Assembly (NCBI GenBank): GCA_965222505.1
Contig: OZ244956.1
Coordinates: forward strand, 2,542,001-2,606,000
Source of the DNA: G965222505 sp965222505
GTDB taxonomy: Bacteria > Bacteroidota > Rhodothermia > Rhodothermales > DATKEJ01
Direction: 5' to 3'
Length of the DNA: 64,000 nt
Positions 6,765 through 15,892 of the stretch are shown here, in pieces. A program made the translations under genes and the position numbers. Positions within the stretch are counted from its first letter, which is position 1; the number at the start of each line of letters is the position of its first letter. The notes under the pieces are model-generated. The model made no database searches. It saw nothing but the letters and a program-made list of their open reading frames with translations, and had not been told where the DNA came from.

Positions 6765-9233
6765 TCACCGGGCTTGTACGGCCTTGATGAGATCGGCCAA
6801 TACCCCGGAGGCGGTAACGTCCACCCCGGCTCCGGGGCCCCGGATAACCAGCGGCGCGGTGAGGTACCGTTCGGTGGTGAACGCGATCATGTTGTCGGTT
6901 TCGGCCAACCCGTGAAATGGAGAAGATGACCCAACGGTGCGTACACCCGCCTGAAGTTTGCCATCCTGCACGGAACCCAGGTACATCAGCTTTTCGCCGC
7001 TGGCACGATGGGCTTCGATGCGCGCCTGCCAGTGGGCATCGGTTTCGTGCAACCGCTCCATAAATTCATCCACCGGTACATCTTCCAGGAACGCCGGGAC
7101 CAGCGACTCGACCTCCACATCCTCCGGTTCAGCCGGGAGGCCCATTTCGCGGGCCAGGATCAACAGCTTGCGCGCCACGTCCAGCCCTACGAGGTCCTCG
7201 CGCGGGTCCGGCTCTGTATAGCCATTGTCAAAGGCCAGGTGTACCGCCTCCGAGAAGGTGGTGCCCATCTGCATGTGATTGAATACAAACGCCAGGGTCC
7301 CAGACAACAACCCCTCAATCCGGATCACTTCATCGCCGGTCTGAATCAGGTCGCGCAGCGTTGAAATGACAGGCAAACCCGCCCCCACAGTGGCTTCATA
7401 GTGATAGGGAATTTGCCGCAGACGGGCGGTGTTGTGGAGCCGAAGGTAAAAGGACAGTGCGCCGGTATTGGCACGTTTGTTGGGTGTCACGACGGCCACC
7501 CCGGCTTCCAGCAACTGGGTATACCGCTCGGCAACATCGTCCGATGCTGTAGCATCCACGACCACCAGCCGTTCGAGTTGGGAAGTCGTGAGGCAGGTGA
7601 TGAGCACATCCAGATCCAGGTCCTGCCCCTCAGCCAGGCGATCCTCCGCTTCATCAAGTGGGATACCTTCAGCCGCCCACAACATGTGGCGCGAATTGGC
7701 CAACCCGACCAACCGCAGGTGCAGATTGCGACGTTCTTCGAGGGCCGGGCCGTGTTGTTGTATTTGTTCAAGCAGGGCCATCCCTACACCACCGGCACCC
7801 AGCAAGAAAACCTGGGCCTGATTGCGGTTTAGCACCAGGGAATCGTGTAACGCATTGAGGGCAGCCGTGCGATCCGACTCCAGCACCACCGCCGAGATAT
7901 TGCGTTCCGAGGCCCCCTGTGCGATGGCTAAAACATTGATGCCCGCACGCCCCAGCGTCGTAAACATGCGCCCGGCCAGCCCCGGCTGGTACCGCATGTG
8001 CTCCCCAACCGCACACAGCACCGCCACCTCACTCTGGGCCAACACCCGGCCGATGTCTCCCCGGCCAATTTCGAGGGCAAACGCCTCTTCCAGTACCCGA
8101 ATGGCTGTTTCATGCCCATCTGCTTGAATTACTATGCAGATGCTCTGTTCGCTGGAGGCCTGCGAAATCATCAACACATTGATGTTGGCCTGTGCCAATG
8201 CCCCGAATGCCCGAGCGGCAATACCGGGCACACCCAACATGCCGGCACCTTCCAGAATCAGGACGGCTGCACCCGTTACAGCAGTGACGGCCTTGACCGG
8301 CGAGCCACCGGATCCGGTTTCATGCGTGATGAGGGTACCGGGGGCCTCAGCATTGAGGGTGTTTTTGATGACCAGCGGAATGCCCCGCTTTTGCAAGGGG
8401 CGCATGGTCCGCGGGTGCAACACCTTGGCCCCGAAATAGGCCAATTCGCCCGCTTCGAGATAGCTGATCTGCGTCAGCGGAAAAGCATGGGGTACGATGC
8501 GTGGGTCGGCGGAGAGAACGCCGTCCACATCGGTCCAGATTTCGACCACATCGGCATCGAGTGCACCAGCTAAAAGGGTTGCGGTATAGTCACTCCCTGA
8601 ACGCCCAAGGGTGGTAATCACGCGCTCTGCGGTGGAACCAATAAAGCCGGTGACGACGGCAATTTCATCTACCGGTAATTCAGCGAAGGTTTCCTGGACG
8701 AGCGCATCGGTGGTGTCAAAATCAACGTTGGCTTCGCCGAACGCGTTATCGGTACGAATGAATTGCGAGGCATCAAAGGCGCGGGCCTTAAGCCCCGCTG
8801 CACGAAAGGCGGCAGCCACCAAAGGAGCCGTTGTGCGCTCACCCATCGACAGGATCGTATCCCGAAGACGCGGAGAGCATTCCCGGATCAGGTAGACCCC
8901 ATCCAGGAGTTCCATCAGGTCGGTCCATCGGGCATCCAGTTGTTGATGCAGGGCCAACCGCTCCCGGGGCTGGGCTAATGTGTCCAGTACCTCGGCATAC
9001 CGTTCCCGGATCTCATCCACGATTTCCGTGCGCTGGGCCGAGCGGGCCAACGCCACATCAATCGCCCCGATCAACGTATCGGTAATGCCACCAAGGGCGG
9101 AGACCACCACCACGCGCCGAACATCCTGGGGCTTTTGAGCCACCAACGCTACGACGTGCCGGATACGGTCGGCCGTCGAGACCGATGTACCGCCAAATTT
9201 GAATACATGAAAAGGGTACAGCGTGGGTTCCAT
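6765..9233 (-). CDS. thrA: Bifunctional aspartokinase I / homoserine dehydrogenase I
   Basis: 822 residues, close to the roughly 820 of E. coli ThrA. Aspartokinase domain: KFGGTSV at residues 12-18, SALGGIT, GRSGSDYTA. Two ACT regulatory domains follow in the middle. The homoserine dehydrogenase domain has a Rossmann motif GAGGVG near residue 478 and the conserved segments ATVGAGLPVISTL and GLDVARKLLILARE. It catalyses the first and third steps from aspartate to threonine and methionine. No thrB or thrC is adjacent. Feedback inhibition through the ACT domains is known for the family and is inferred here. Confidence 0.96.
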   Translation of the reverse strand: MEPTLYPFHVFKFGGTSVSTADRIRHVVALVAQKPQDVRRVVVVSALGGITDTLIGAIDVALARSAQRTEIVDEIRERYAEVLDTLAQPRERLALHQQLDARWTDLMELLDGVYLIRECSPRLRDTILSMGERTTAPLVAAAFRAAGLKARAFDASQFIRTDNAFGEANVDFDTTDALVQETFAELPVDEIAVVTGFIGSTAERVITTLGRSGSDYTATLLAGALDADVVEIWTDVDGVLSADPRIVPHAFPLTQISYLEAGELAYFGAKVLHPRTMRPLQKRGIPLVIKNTLNAEAPGTLITHETGSGGSPVKAVTAVTGAAVLILEGAGMLGVPGIAARAFGALAQANINVLMISQASSEQSICIVIQADGHETAIRVLEEAFALEIGRGDIGRVLAQSEVAVLCAVGEHMRYQPGLAGRMFTTLGRAGINVLAIAQGASERNISAVVLESDRTAALNALHDSLVLNRNQAQVFLLGAGGVGMALLEQIQQHGPALEERRNLHLRLVGLANSRHMLWAAEGIPLDEAEDRLAEGQDLDLDVLITCLTTSQLERLVVVDATASDDVAERYTQLLEAGVAVVTPNKRANTGALSFYLRLHNTARLRQIPYHYEATVGAGLPVISTLRDLIQTGDEVIRIEGLLSGTLAFVFNHMQMGTTFSEAVHLAFDNGYTEPDPREDLVGLDVARKLLILAREMGLPAEPEDVEVESLVPAFLEDVPVDEFMERLHETDAHWQARIEAHRASGEKLMYLGSVQDGKLQAGVRTVGSSSPFHGLAETDNMIAFTTERYLTAPLVIRGPGAGVDVTASGVLADLIKAVQAR

Positions 9234-9341
9234 AAGGGGTTAACAAAAGGTGCGCAAAAATATCGGGGATGCCTCGTGTGCCCGAAGATACCGTTTTTTG
9301 CCACCCAGTTGAAACCACCAACAGCAACCCCACCCATCAAT

Positions 9342-9842
9342 TCAAACGGAATTGCAAAAGGCCGTGCGCCCCAGGATGCCGAACGCCCGTTACAAAAAGC
9401 GTTGAGCCTGCGCCGCCAACTCCACCTTCCCCCGCACCCCGATCTGGCCGAGAGCATGCACGCTTTGGGTTGGTATTACTTCTGGCTACCCACCCAACGG
9501 GATTCGTCGATCTACTACTTCCGCAAGGCCACCGAAATGCGCAGGACCCTGTATGGGGATACCCATGCCGACGCACGGCTCGCCAATTACCCCAATCCTT
9601 TCCAAACCGCTACCACCATCACCTATCACCTGCCTGACCCCGCCGAAGTGAACGTATCCGTGTACAACCTCTTCGGGCAACGGGTCGCGACGCTCGTCGA
9701 GGGTATACAATCGGCCGGGGAACACCGTGTAACCTGGGGTGGCACAGACTGGACCGGTACCCTCCTGGCGAGTGGTCCCTATTTTTACCGGCTCCAAACG
9801 GCCGGTTTAGCGCAGATCAGAAAGCTCCTCCTGATCCGATAA
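9342..9842 (+). pseudogene. Remnant of a TPR protein joined to a T9SS C-terminal sorting domain
   Basis: The open frame encodes parts of two or three kinesin-light-chain-like TPRs (ALSLRRQLHLPPHPDLAESM, then YYFRKATEMRRTLYGDTHAD). It then runs straight into a complete T9SS type A sorting domain (LANYPNPFQTATTITYHLP ... VYNLFGQRVATL ... LLLIR). There is no usable start or signal peptide. The frame only stays open upstream because it overlaps the thrA 5' end on the other strand. I read it as a deletion scar linking two parts of a larger TPR protein, or two genes. The tail would be useless without a signal peptide. Confidence 0.6.
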
Positions 9843-9863
9843 AACGAGGATAGCCTAAAAAAA

Positions 9864-9893
9864 TGGTCCCGGCATCTTGCGATACCGGGACCC
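9864..9893 (-). terminator. Intrinsic terminator for leftward transcription
   Basis: A perfect 9-bp stem (TGGTCCCGG / CCGGGACCA on the relevant strand) is followed, on the minus strand, by a run of seven T. The A-run lies on the plus-strand left side, so it terminates the leftward transcript of the small membrane-protein gene at 10102-10356. Confidence 0.75.
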
Positions 9894-10101
9894 CACCGAG
9901 TCGAGAGAAATGCCAGACTTGAAAGTGCGATGAGAGAATGGCGTGTGTTTGTTGTCCACTACCAACAATAAGGTACATCGGTGCACTACCAGAGATGTTA
10001 CCAACTTGTGACCAATTCAAAGTGATCGTTTAAAACTACCTCAGCACCAGACTGACCACCCTGCCGACCTCTTCAAGCCATACCCGGACGGCCTAAGTGA
10101 A

Positions 10102-10356
10102 CTACTCGGTACTTCGATCCAGACGCGGATCCTCAGCACTGGCAAACTGATAGCCGAGCAGGGTACAGGCCGTAAGCAGGAGCAGCCAGAAATTGATCGG
10201 CATCCCGACGATGATCTGCATCAGCAATACCAGCACACAAACCGCTGCAAGGACCCCGGCACCGACCTGGATCCACACCGGGGTCTGTCGGTCCTGCATG
10301 TACAATTCGATGAGCACCTGCCGATGAGAAGATGTGCGCGACGTGCCGTTTCGCAT
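10102..10356 (-). CDS. Small two-helix membrane protein, unknown function
   Basis: 84 residues. Two adjacent hydrophobic segments (WIQVGAGVLAAVCVLVLLM and INFWLLLLTACTLLGYQ) flank a short turn, with charged termini. I do not recognise the family; it may be a membrane-fold protein like those next to envelope genes. The start is uncertain. ATG 10356 is listed; a GTG at 10398 preceded by GAAGGG would add 14 residues. A leftward terminator at 9864-9893 supports transcription on this strand. Confidence 0.55.
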   Translation of the reverse strand: MRNGTSRTSSHRQVLIELYMQDRQTPVWIQVGAGVLAAVCVLVLLMQIIVGMPINFWLLLLTACTLLGYQFASAEDPRLDRSTE

Positions 10357-10475
10357 GGTCGGTCTCTGGTGAGAGGGGATAAAGGGAGGATGAGGCACAA
10401 GGTATCCCTTCTCTCTCCAACCGTCGTTATCAAGGTGTTACGCTTTTTTCACGGTTGTATGACGTGAGACGCACG

Positions 10476-11390
10476 TCAATACGCCCGAACGTATGTGAGG
10501 TACCCGGCATCAAAGGGCACATCCGCAAGGTCGAAATCCCGGAAGAACGGCTCGGCATCTCCCGTGTTGCCAGCAATGAGCATCTCGAATTGATCGGGCG
10601 AGATCGGCAACAAGCCTATGCGGCCAAGGGTATGCACGATGGGCCGGACCATCCAGATGGGTTGCCTGAGTTTCGGTTTGGAGCCCAGCCCGAGGCCGGC
10701 TGTGATGCGGTCCAAAATTTCGATGTAGGGATAGGCCGTCCGGCCACCGGCAAAGTAGATCTGTCCATTCGCTGCTTCCAGCGTGAGGGCCTGCACGAAG
10801 GCTTCGGCCAGGACCTCAACGGCAATGGGTTGCATCCCGTACTGCCCATCACCAAAGACCGGCAACACCGGAAACGGCTTGATGAGCGTCCCGGCTAGTT
10901 GTACCGCAAACTCCGGCCGGTCCGGCCCCGGATCCCCGAAAATGAGGGAGGGCCGGAAGATGGTCCAATGGGCGAAGCCCGCCTGCTGCACATGTTGCTC
11001 GGCCTGCCATTTACTGGTTTGATAGGCCGAGATGCCATCCGGTTTGGCCCCGTTGGCACTCATGTGGATAAACCGGTCGATGCCCGCGGCTTTGGCCTGA
11101 TCAACCACGAACCGGGTTCCGTGGTCATGCACGGCCTCAAACGTGATGCCCTTCCCCCGGCGCTCCTCAATGATGCCCACCAGATGAACCACAGCATCAC
11201 ACCCCGCCATATCGACCGGGGTATCATCGGTGATGTTGCCGTGGGTGACTTCCACCCGGTCGTCCCGAATATCCAGCTTCTCCTCCGAACCGGGCCGCAC
11301 GAGGCACCGCACGGTATGGCAGTGATCCAAGAGCGCCTTGAGGATGTAGGACCCGACGAAGCCGGTCCCGCCGGTCAGAAATACATGCAT
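10476..11390 (-). CDS. NAD(P)-binding epimerase-like protein, complex I NDUFA9 subunit family
   Basis: A 304-residue atypical SDR with N-terminal GGTGFVGSYI and a YxxxK-like YQTSKW. It matches the NDUFA9/CcbB-like group of NAD(P)H-binding proteins, which in bacteria are usually annotated as complex I-associated or quinone-related. The catalytic role is uncertain, and no nuo genes are in the window. It is followed leftward by the small membrane protein after a 119-bp gap. Confidence 0.8.
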   Translation of the reverse strand: MHVFLTGGTGFVGSYILKALLDHCHTVRCLVRPGSEEKLDIRDDRVEVTHGNITDDTPVDMAGCDAVVHLVGIIEERRGKGITFEAVHDHGTRFVVDQAKAAGIDRFIHMSANGAKPDGISAYQTSKWQAEQHVQQAGFAHWTIFRPSLIFGDPGPDRPEFAVQLAGTLIKPFPVLPVFGDGQYGMQPIAVEVLAEAFVQALTLEAANGQIYFAGGRTAYPYIEILDRITAGLGLGSKPKLRQPIWMVRPIVHTLGRIGLLPISPDQFEMLIAGNTGDAEPFFRDFDLADVPFDAGYLTYVRAY

Positions 11391-11406
11391 GATTGGGGAT
11401 CGCTAA

Positions 11407-12135
11407 TTAAAGCCCGAGGGTAAGTCGTACATACGGGCCGGCCATACTGAATTCGGGGCCGTCGTCCACACTTCGGCCGCCAAAATCGCCGATCTGCTCC
11501 CGCCACTTGAACCCGAAAGGATTGTACCGGTACCCGGCCCGCACTCCCAGAATCCACCCGACTTCGTCAAACTCAGGATCAAAACGCAGCGCGAAGTCGA
11601 TCTGTAGCGCCGCATCCAGCAAGGCATTATAGCGCGTAAGCTGTGTGCCCCGACCAGGACCAGCTAAAACCTCTTCAAAATTCGATTCAACGGGGATTTG
11701 AATGCTAAGTCTGGTTTTTTCATACCCTACCCCCACCGTCGGTGCGATGACCAGCCGGTTGTGCCCTGCCCGAATCAAGCCATAGTTCACATCAAAGATG
11801 ACTTGTGTAGCGGACAGCCGGGTTTCCACCCCTATCCCAGTACCTCGAACCTCATCAGTATCACGCCCCAGGTACTGCACATCCCATCCCACGCGCCACT
11901 TGGTTGAGCCAATACGCATTCCAAAACCAAAGCTGTAGTAATCTTCAGGCGGTATGCCATAAAAAAATGACTCACTCTGATTGAGCAAGGATGCCAGCGG
12001 CTCTACATCCACCCGGCTATATCCGCCCGAGAAATAGACGGTCGAGAAGCTCTGTGCCGAGACCAGAGCCGGCACGAAACCTATCAACCCGGCTATAAGA
12101 AGCCATCTTCCTGCTTTACTGCTATATAATTGCAT
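11407..12135 (-). CDS. Predicted outer-membrane beta-barrel protein, unknown function
   Basis: 242 residues with a signal peptide (WLLIAGLIGFVPALVSAQ). The mature chain alternates aromatic and hydrophobic residues in short strands (TQVIFDVNYGLI, LVIAPTVGVGYE, WILGVRAGYRYNPF) and ends in LTLGL, as outer-membrane barrels do. ATG at 12135 is chosen because it sits directly before the signal peptide. It is divergent from porQ and is followed by the NDUFA9-like gene 16 bp downstream, a likely operon. Confidence 0.7.
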   Translation of the reverse strand: MQLYSSKAGRWLLIAGLIGFVPALVSAQSFSTVYFSGGYSRVDVEPLASLLNQSESFFYGIPPEDYYSFGFGMRIGSTKWRVGWDVQYLGRDTDEVRGTGIGVETRLSATQVIFDVNYGLIRAGHNRLVIAPTVGVGYEKTRLSIQIPVESNFEEVLAGPGRGTQLTRYNALLDAALQIDFALRFDPEFDEVGWILGVRAGYRYNPFGFKWREQIGDFGGRSVDDGPEFSMAGPYVRLTLGL

Positions 12136-12174
12136 ACAACATTTATGATTAGCTGCATGATTGGGGCCAAATTC

Positions 12175-12195
12175 ACGCAACACGCAACACGCACC
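12175..12195. repeat. Heptamer tandem repeat, ACGCAAC type
   Basis: ACGCAAC, ACGCAAC, ACGCACC in perfect 7-bp phase, between the divergent barrel-protein and porQ genes. It is short, so chance is possible, but it resembles the ACGCATT-type loci at 35395, 53515 and 60826. Confidence 0.5.
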
Positions 12196-12327
12196 GCCGA
12201 TACCCGGCACCCCCTTCACCCTCCGCCCTAACGCCGAAAATAGAGCGGGGTTCGGAACGAATGGCGGGAAAACGAATTGTAAGCCCGTGCCCATCTAACC
12301 CTTAACACTCTGATTTTGATTTTTGTG

Positions 12328-13281
12328 ATGCGCGTCGTGCTTGTGATTTGTTTAGGGTTTGGCCTGTTTGGGACAGCGTGGGCGCAGCCCACCGACCTGT
12401 CTAGTTTTCTGTTTCTACGCATGGAGCCCTCCGCCCGTGCCTCAGCATTGGGTGGTTCCTTTGCCGGGGTCTATGGCGATGACGTTAACGCCTTCTTCTA
12501 CAACCCGGCCACGCTCAACGAGACCATGCACGGGGCGCTCTCCGTCTCCTACCTGAATCACCTGAGCGACCTCAACGCAGGCTTTATTTCCTATGGCCGA
12601 ACGGTCGGCACCCTGGGCACCGTGGGCGGTGGACTTCGCTTCCTGAACTACGGCTCCTTTGAACGCGCTGATGAAAACGGCGTACGGGACGGCACCACGT
12701 TCGGTGCATCCGATGTGGCCCTGACCGTCGGGTTGGCCCGTGCGTACAACGACCGTATCCGGTACGGCGTGAACCTGCACACCATCTTTTCCAGCCTCGA
12801 CAGCTACGGGGCCGGGGCCCTCGCGCTCGATGCGGGTGTGATTGCGCTGGTGCCAAGCCAGCAGATTGCAGCCGGGCTCTCGATTCACAACATCGGCACG
12901 GTGTTCAGTTCTTTGGGGGATACCACAGACGAACTGCCACTGGATGTACGCCTCGGCGTATCAAAACGCCTGACCCACCTCCCGCTGATGATTTCGGTGA
13001 TGGGCTACAACCTGCATAACTACGGTGATGAATCCTTTGCCCAGGAAGCCTTGCGCCACATCACCTTCGGGGCCGAGTTCTTGTTTAGCGAGGCGTTTAA
13101 TGTGCGATTTGGATATAACCACCGTCGGCATGAAGAACTCAAAACGGACAGTCGGCTGGACCTGGCTGGGGTAGGGCTTGGCTTTGGCCTAAAAATCACC
13201 CGGTTCCGATTTGATTATGCCTACAACTCCTGGTCGGCGCTGGGCGGCTTGCATCAACTGACCCTGCGCACCATTTTGTAA
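12328..13281 (+). CDS. porQ: Type IX secretion system protein PorQ
   Basis: 317 residues with a signal peptide (LVICLGFGLFGTAWAQ). The mature N-terminus has the PorQ/PorV-type segment (RMEPSARASALGGSFAGVYGDD, then FFYNPA), followed by a FadL-like outer-membrane barrel. In T9SS, PorQ anchors the sortase PorZ at the surface and contributes to attachment of cargo to lipid or polysaccharide. Cargo with T9SS tails is encoded at 17747-21226 and 33625-35388. ATG 12328 is preferred to the TTG and GTG codons just upstream. Confidence 0.87.
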   Translation: MRVVLVICLGFGLFGTAWAQPTDLSSFLFLRMEPSARASALGGSFAGVYGDDVNAFFYNPATLNETMHGALSVSYLNHLSDLNAGFISYGRTVGTLGTVGGGLRFLNYGSFERADENGVRDGTTFGASDVALTVGLARAYNDRIRYGVNLHTIFSSLDSYGAGALALDAGVIALVPSQQIAAGLSIHNIGTVFSSLGDTTDELPLDVRLGVSKRLTHLPLMISVMGYNLHNYGDESFAQEALRHITFGAEFLFSEAFNVRFGYNHRRHEELKTDSRLDLAGVGLGFGLKITRFRFDYAYNSWSALGGLHQLTLRTIL

Positions 13282-13480
13282 TTCAGGCTCCAGTCTTGCC
13301 GCCGTGGCCCGTAGAGTTGGCGGCTCATCGTGATTTTTCGTACCTTCATGACCTCGTCCCACCGGCGCCTCCTGGTGCATCCCCCAAGATTCGAAACGTA
13401 ATTCCTTGATTTAGCGTTATTAGCGTTTGTCCGATAATTCTGCCTAACACCGCCACCCAAGCTGCTTCAGACGGAACTTC

Positions 13481-14752
13481 ATGCCACACCCTGATGCGCC
13501 CCAACCCGGCACCCGATTCGAGACCGACTTTCGCTTGATTCGGGAGGCTCGGCACCTGACGATTGATCAGGTGCACCGCCGCACCATGCTCCAGCCGGAA
13601 ACCCTGGAGGCCTTCGAGAATACCGGCTTGCTCAACAATCCCGTCTTTGCCAACAATACCTACCGGCGGGCCTTCGTCAAGAATTATGCCCAGGCGGTTG
13701 GGGTCAGGCCGGATGATGCCCTGCACGGACTCGATGAAGCCATTGCAGGTACGTACAAGGGGTCGCTGGCCGCCAAATACCTGAACATCGAGCCCGCAAC
13801 CGTCTCGGCCACCGTTTCAACCGACAGCGCACATGAACATCGGGAAGAACCCCAGGCCGAGTGGGGCGCTGAACTGTTTGCAGAATCCATGACAGACGAG
13901 GCTCCCGTTGATAGACCTGAGCCAGAAGCCCCGCCCGAACCCGTTCTGAACTTTGACCCAGAGGCCACCACACCGATCTACGAACCCCCTATTCTCCCCC
14001 AGGCCGGCACGTCGTCACCGTCAGATCCTTCTCCATACGCTCCTCCTGAGATGCGCCAGCAATCAGGTGATACCCCCCAATACTACGACTCGCCGGACTT
14101 GAATGCGGCTCCACCGGCCCAGGAAAGTGCGCCCCCACCAGAACCGGAGCCTGCCGAACCGCCGCGCTACTATGAGCCGCCGGACCTGGAAGCAACGGCC
14201 CCCATCATGGCCCCTCGGGTTGCGCCCTCTACTGCCGCAGCAGGCCAGGGCCGGCATTTTGAGCCGCCACCTCTGGAAGGGTTGGCTAAACGGGCGGATA
14301 CCCAAAAACGGATATGGCGGCTGCTCGGCCTGGCCGTGAGTGCCATCGTGGTGATTGGACTGTTGGGCCTGGCCTGGATGTATTGGACCCCATCGGGGGC
14401 GGATACCGGCTCGGCCCTTGATGATGTTCCCCTCGTCGGTGTATCCCCAGACGATTTACCCAAACGGTTTTCCGGGTTCATCCGGCCGGCATCGGGCGAA
14501 GAGCAATTTGTCTCGCTCCGCATCCGGTCTACCGATGCCATCCAAAACACCTTCGATTACACCCTCTGGACCGTCGATGCCGGGAAGATGTTTTCCCAGG
14601 AAGGCATCGGCGAATTTAATGATGCCCGCGACCGCCTCAGACTGTCGGCAGAACACGGCTGGGGCGGGATATTTAAGGCCAGAGACGGAACGTTTGTTCT
14701 TCGATCACTCGGCGAAAACGCCACATCACAATGGGAACTCAAGGGAGGTTGA
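13481..14752 (+). CDS. RodZ-like membrane protein with N-terminal helix-turn-helix
   Basis: 423 residues. An HTH of the RodZ/HTH_25 type is at about 12-80 (FRLIREARHLTIDQVHRRT ... YRRAFVKNYAQAVG). A long Pro/Glu-rich linker at about 110-270 carries a repeated YYEPPDLE-like motif. One transmembrane segment (LAVSAIVVIGLLGLAWMYW) is at about 285-305, followed by a beta-rich periplasmic domain. RodZ links MreB to the wall synthesis complex; this role is inferred. The lipoprotein gene follows after a 1-bp gap, with a strong AGGGAGG Shine-Dalgarno inside this gene's end, so the two are translationally coupled. Confidence 0.82.
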   Translation: MPHPDAPQPGTRFETDFRLIREARHLTIDQVHRRTMLQPETLEAFENTGLLNNPVFANNTYRRAFVKNYAQAVGVRPDDALHGLDEAIAGTYKGSLAAKYLNIEPATVSATVSTDSAHEHREEPQAEWGAELFAESMTDEAPVDRPEPEAPPEPVLNFDPEATTPIYEPPILPQAGTSSPSDPSPYAPPEMRQQSGDTPQYYDSPDLNAAPPAQESAPPPEPEPAEPPRYYEPPDLEATAPIMAPRVAPSTAAAGQGRHFEPPPLEGLAKRADTQKRIWRLLGLAVSAIVVIGLLGLAWMYWTPSGADTGSALDDVPLVGVSPDDLPKRFSGFIRPASGEEQFVSLRIRSTDAIQNTFDYTLWTVDAGKMFSQEGIGEFNDARDRLRLSAEHGWGGIFKARDGTFVLRSLGENATSQWELKGG

Positions 14753-14753
14753 T

Positions 14754-15668
14754 ATGCGAAACCTGCTGATTGCAACAGTTTTACTCTATTTGGCCGGCTG
14801 TGAGGGCACCTGCTCTCCCGGACGCCTGGCGGCACTGGAAAAAGAGAACACGGAGCTGGTCCAGAGCTTTGAAAAAGCCACCCGGATCATCGACGAGGTC
14901 CAGCAAAACCTGGCCCGTATAGAAGAACGGGAAGGCATCATCGACCGGCTCTCTCTTGAAGCCGAGCAAGGCACTTCCTCACAGGATATCGAAGCCCAGA
15001 TCCAGACCAGCCTGTCGGCCATCGATACCTACCTGGATGAAAACCGCAACAAGCTGGACGAGCTGACGGCCCAGGTGGAATCCTCCGGTACTGAAGTGCA
15101 GGGCCTCAAACGACTCGTGACCAACCTCCGGCGCGATGTCAACAAGAAAGAAGAACAGATCACCTCCCTGAAAACACAAAATCGACAGCTTGCCACCGCT
15201 GTAGCCAATCTGGAAACCGAGGTCACGAAACAGACCGAGGTCATCCAGACACAAGACCAGAAAATTCAGGTGCAAGACTCCACCATCGTGCAGCAAGAAG
15301 CTGAACTGGATGAAAAAGCCCGTGCCATCGAAGCCCAGGAAGAGGCGGCTCGTACAGCCTTTTTCATCGTGGACTCCAAAGACGGCCTGAAACAAAAAGG
15401 CATCGTGACGGAAAGCGGCGGATTCCTTGGCATCGGCAAAGACCTTAAAATTGCAAACCTGAACGAAGCCCTCTTTAGCCCTATCGCCAAATCACAAGAG
15501 TGGATTCAGTTGGGCAACGATGTGAAGGACATCGAAATCGTATCCCCGCACAAGGCGTTCAAAGACCTGTATGCGGTTGAGAAGTTCGACAACGCCGTCG
15601 CCATCCACCTGACCAACCCGGCCCAATTCTGGTCGATTTCGGAATACCTCGTCATTCGGACGAAATAA
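14754..15668 (+). CDS. Coiled-coil lipoprotein, unknown function
   Basis: 304 residues with a lipobox YLAGC (Cys16). A long coiled coil rich in Glu, Gln and Lys covers about residues 25-200, then a compact C-terminal domain (LKQKGIVTESGGFLGIGKDL) ends in FWSISEYLVIRTK. The C-terminal part resembles the Cbp1-family/SPOR-free envelope proteins of Bacteroidota, but I cannot name it. ATG 14754 has an ideal AGGGAGG ribosome site at 14742-14748. Coupling to the RodZ-like gene suggests an envelope or cell-shape function. Confidence 0.75.
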   Translation: MRNLLIATVLLYLAGCEGTCSPGRLAALEKENTELVQSFEKATRIIDEVQQNLARIEEREGIIDRLSLEAEQGTSSQDIEAQIQTSLSAIDTYLDENRNKLDELTAQVESSGTEVQGLKRLVTNLRRDVNKKEEQITSLKTQNRQLATAVANLETEVTKQTEVIQTQDQKIQVQDSTIVQQEAELDEKARAIEAQEEAARTAFFIVDSKDGLKQKGIVTESGGFLGIGKDLKIANLNEALFSPIAKSQEWIQLGNDVKDIEIVSPHKAFKDLYAVEKFDNAVAIHLTNPAQFWSISEYLVIRTK

Positions 15669-15747
15669 GCGGGGATACGCCTCTTACCAGGGCACGCGAA
15701 ACAGAGACACTCCCAATCGAGGGAGGCCCCCCAGATGCTTGCGTAAA

Positions 15748-15832
15748 ATGGTCAATGGTCAATGGCCGATTGTCAATGGTCAATTTAGCTTCTCATTGAC
15801 AATTGACAATTGACCATTGGCAATTGACCATT
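15748..15832. repeat. Heptamer-phased inverted repeat, ATTGTCA type (locus C)
   Basis: Left arm ATGGTCA, ATGGTCA, ATGGCCG, ATTGTCA, ATGGTCA; 12-bp centre ATTTAGCTTCTC; right arm ATTGACA, ATTGACA, ATTGACC, ATTGGCA, ATTGACC. The phase within each arm is exact. It lies between the coiled-coil lipoprotein and the M49-like peptidase. The rest of the 15669-15892 gap holds nothing recognisable. Confidence 0.88.
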
Positions 15833-15892
15833 CATCTCCCGTACCGTATAGCATATACCTGTACAGAACCTCAACGATAATTCCCCACTACC

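Noticed and set aside
9817..10020. 67-codon minus-strand ORF
   Set aside because: It spans the terminator hairpin at 9864-9893 and shows no protein features.
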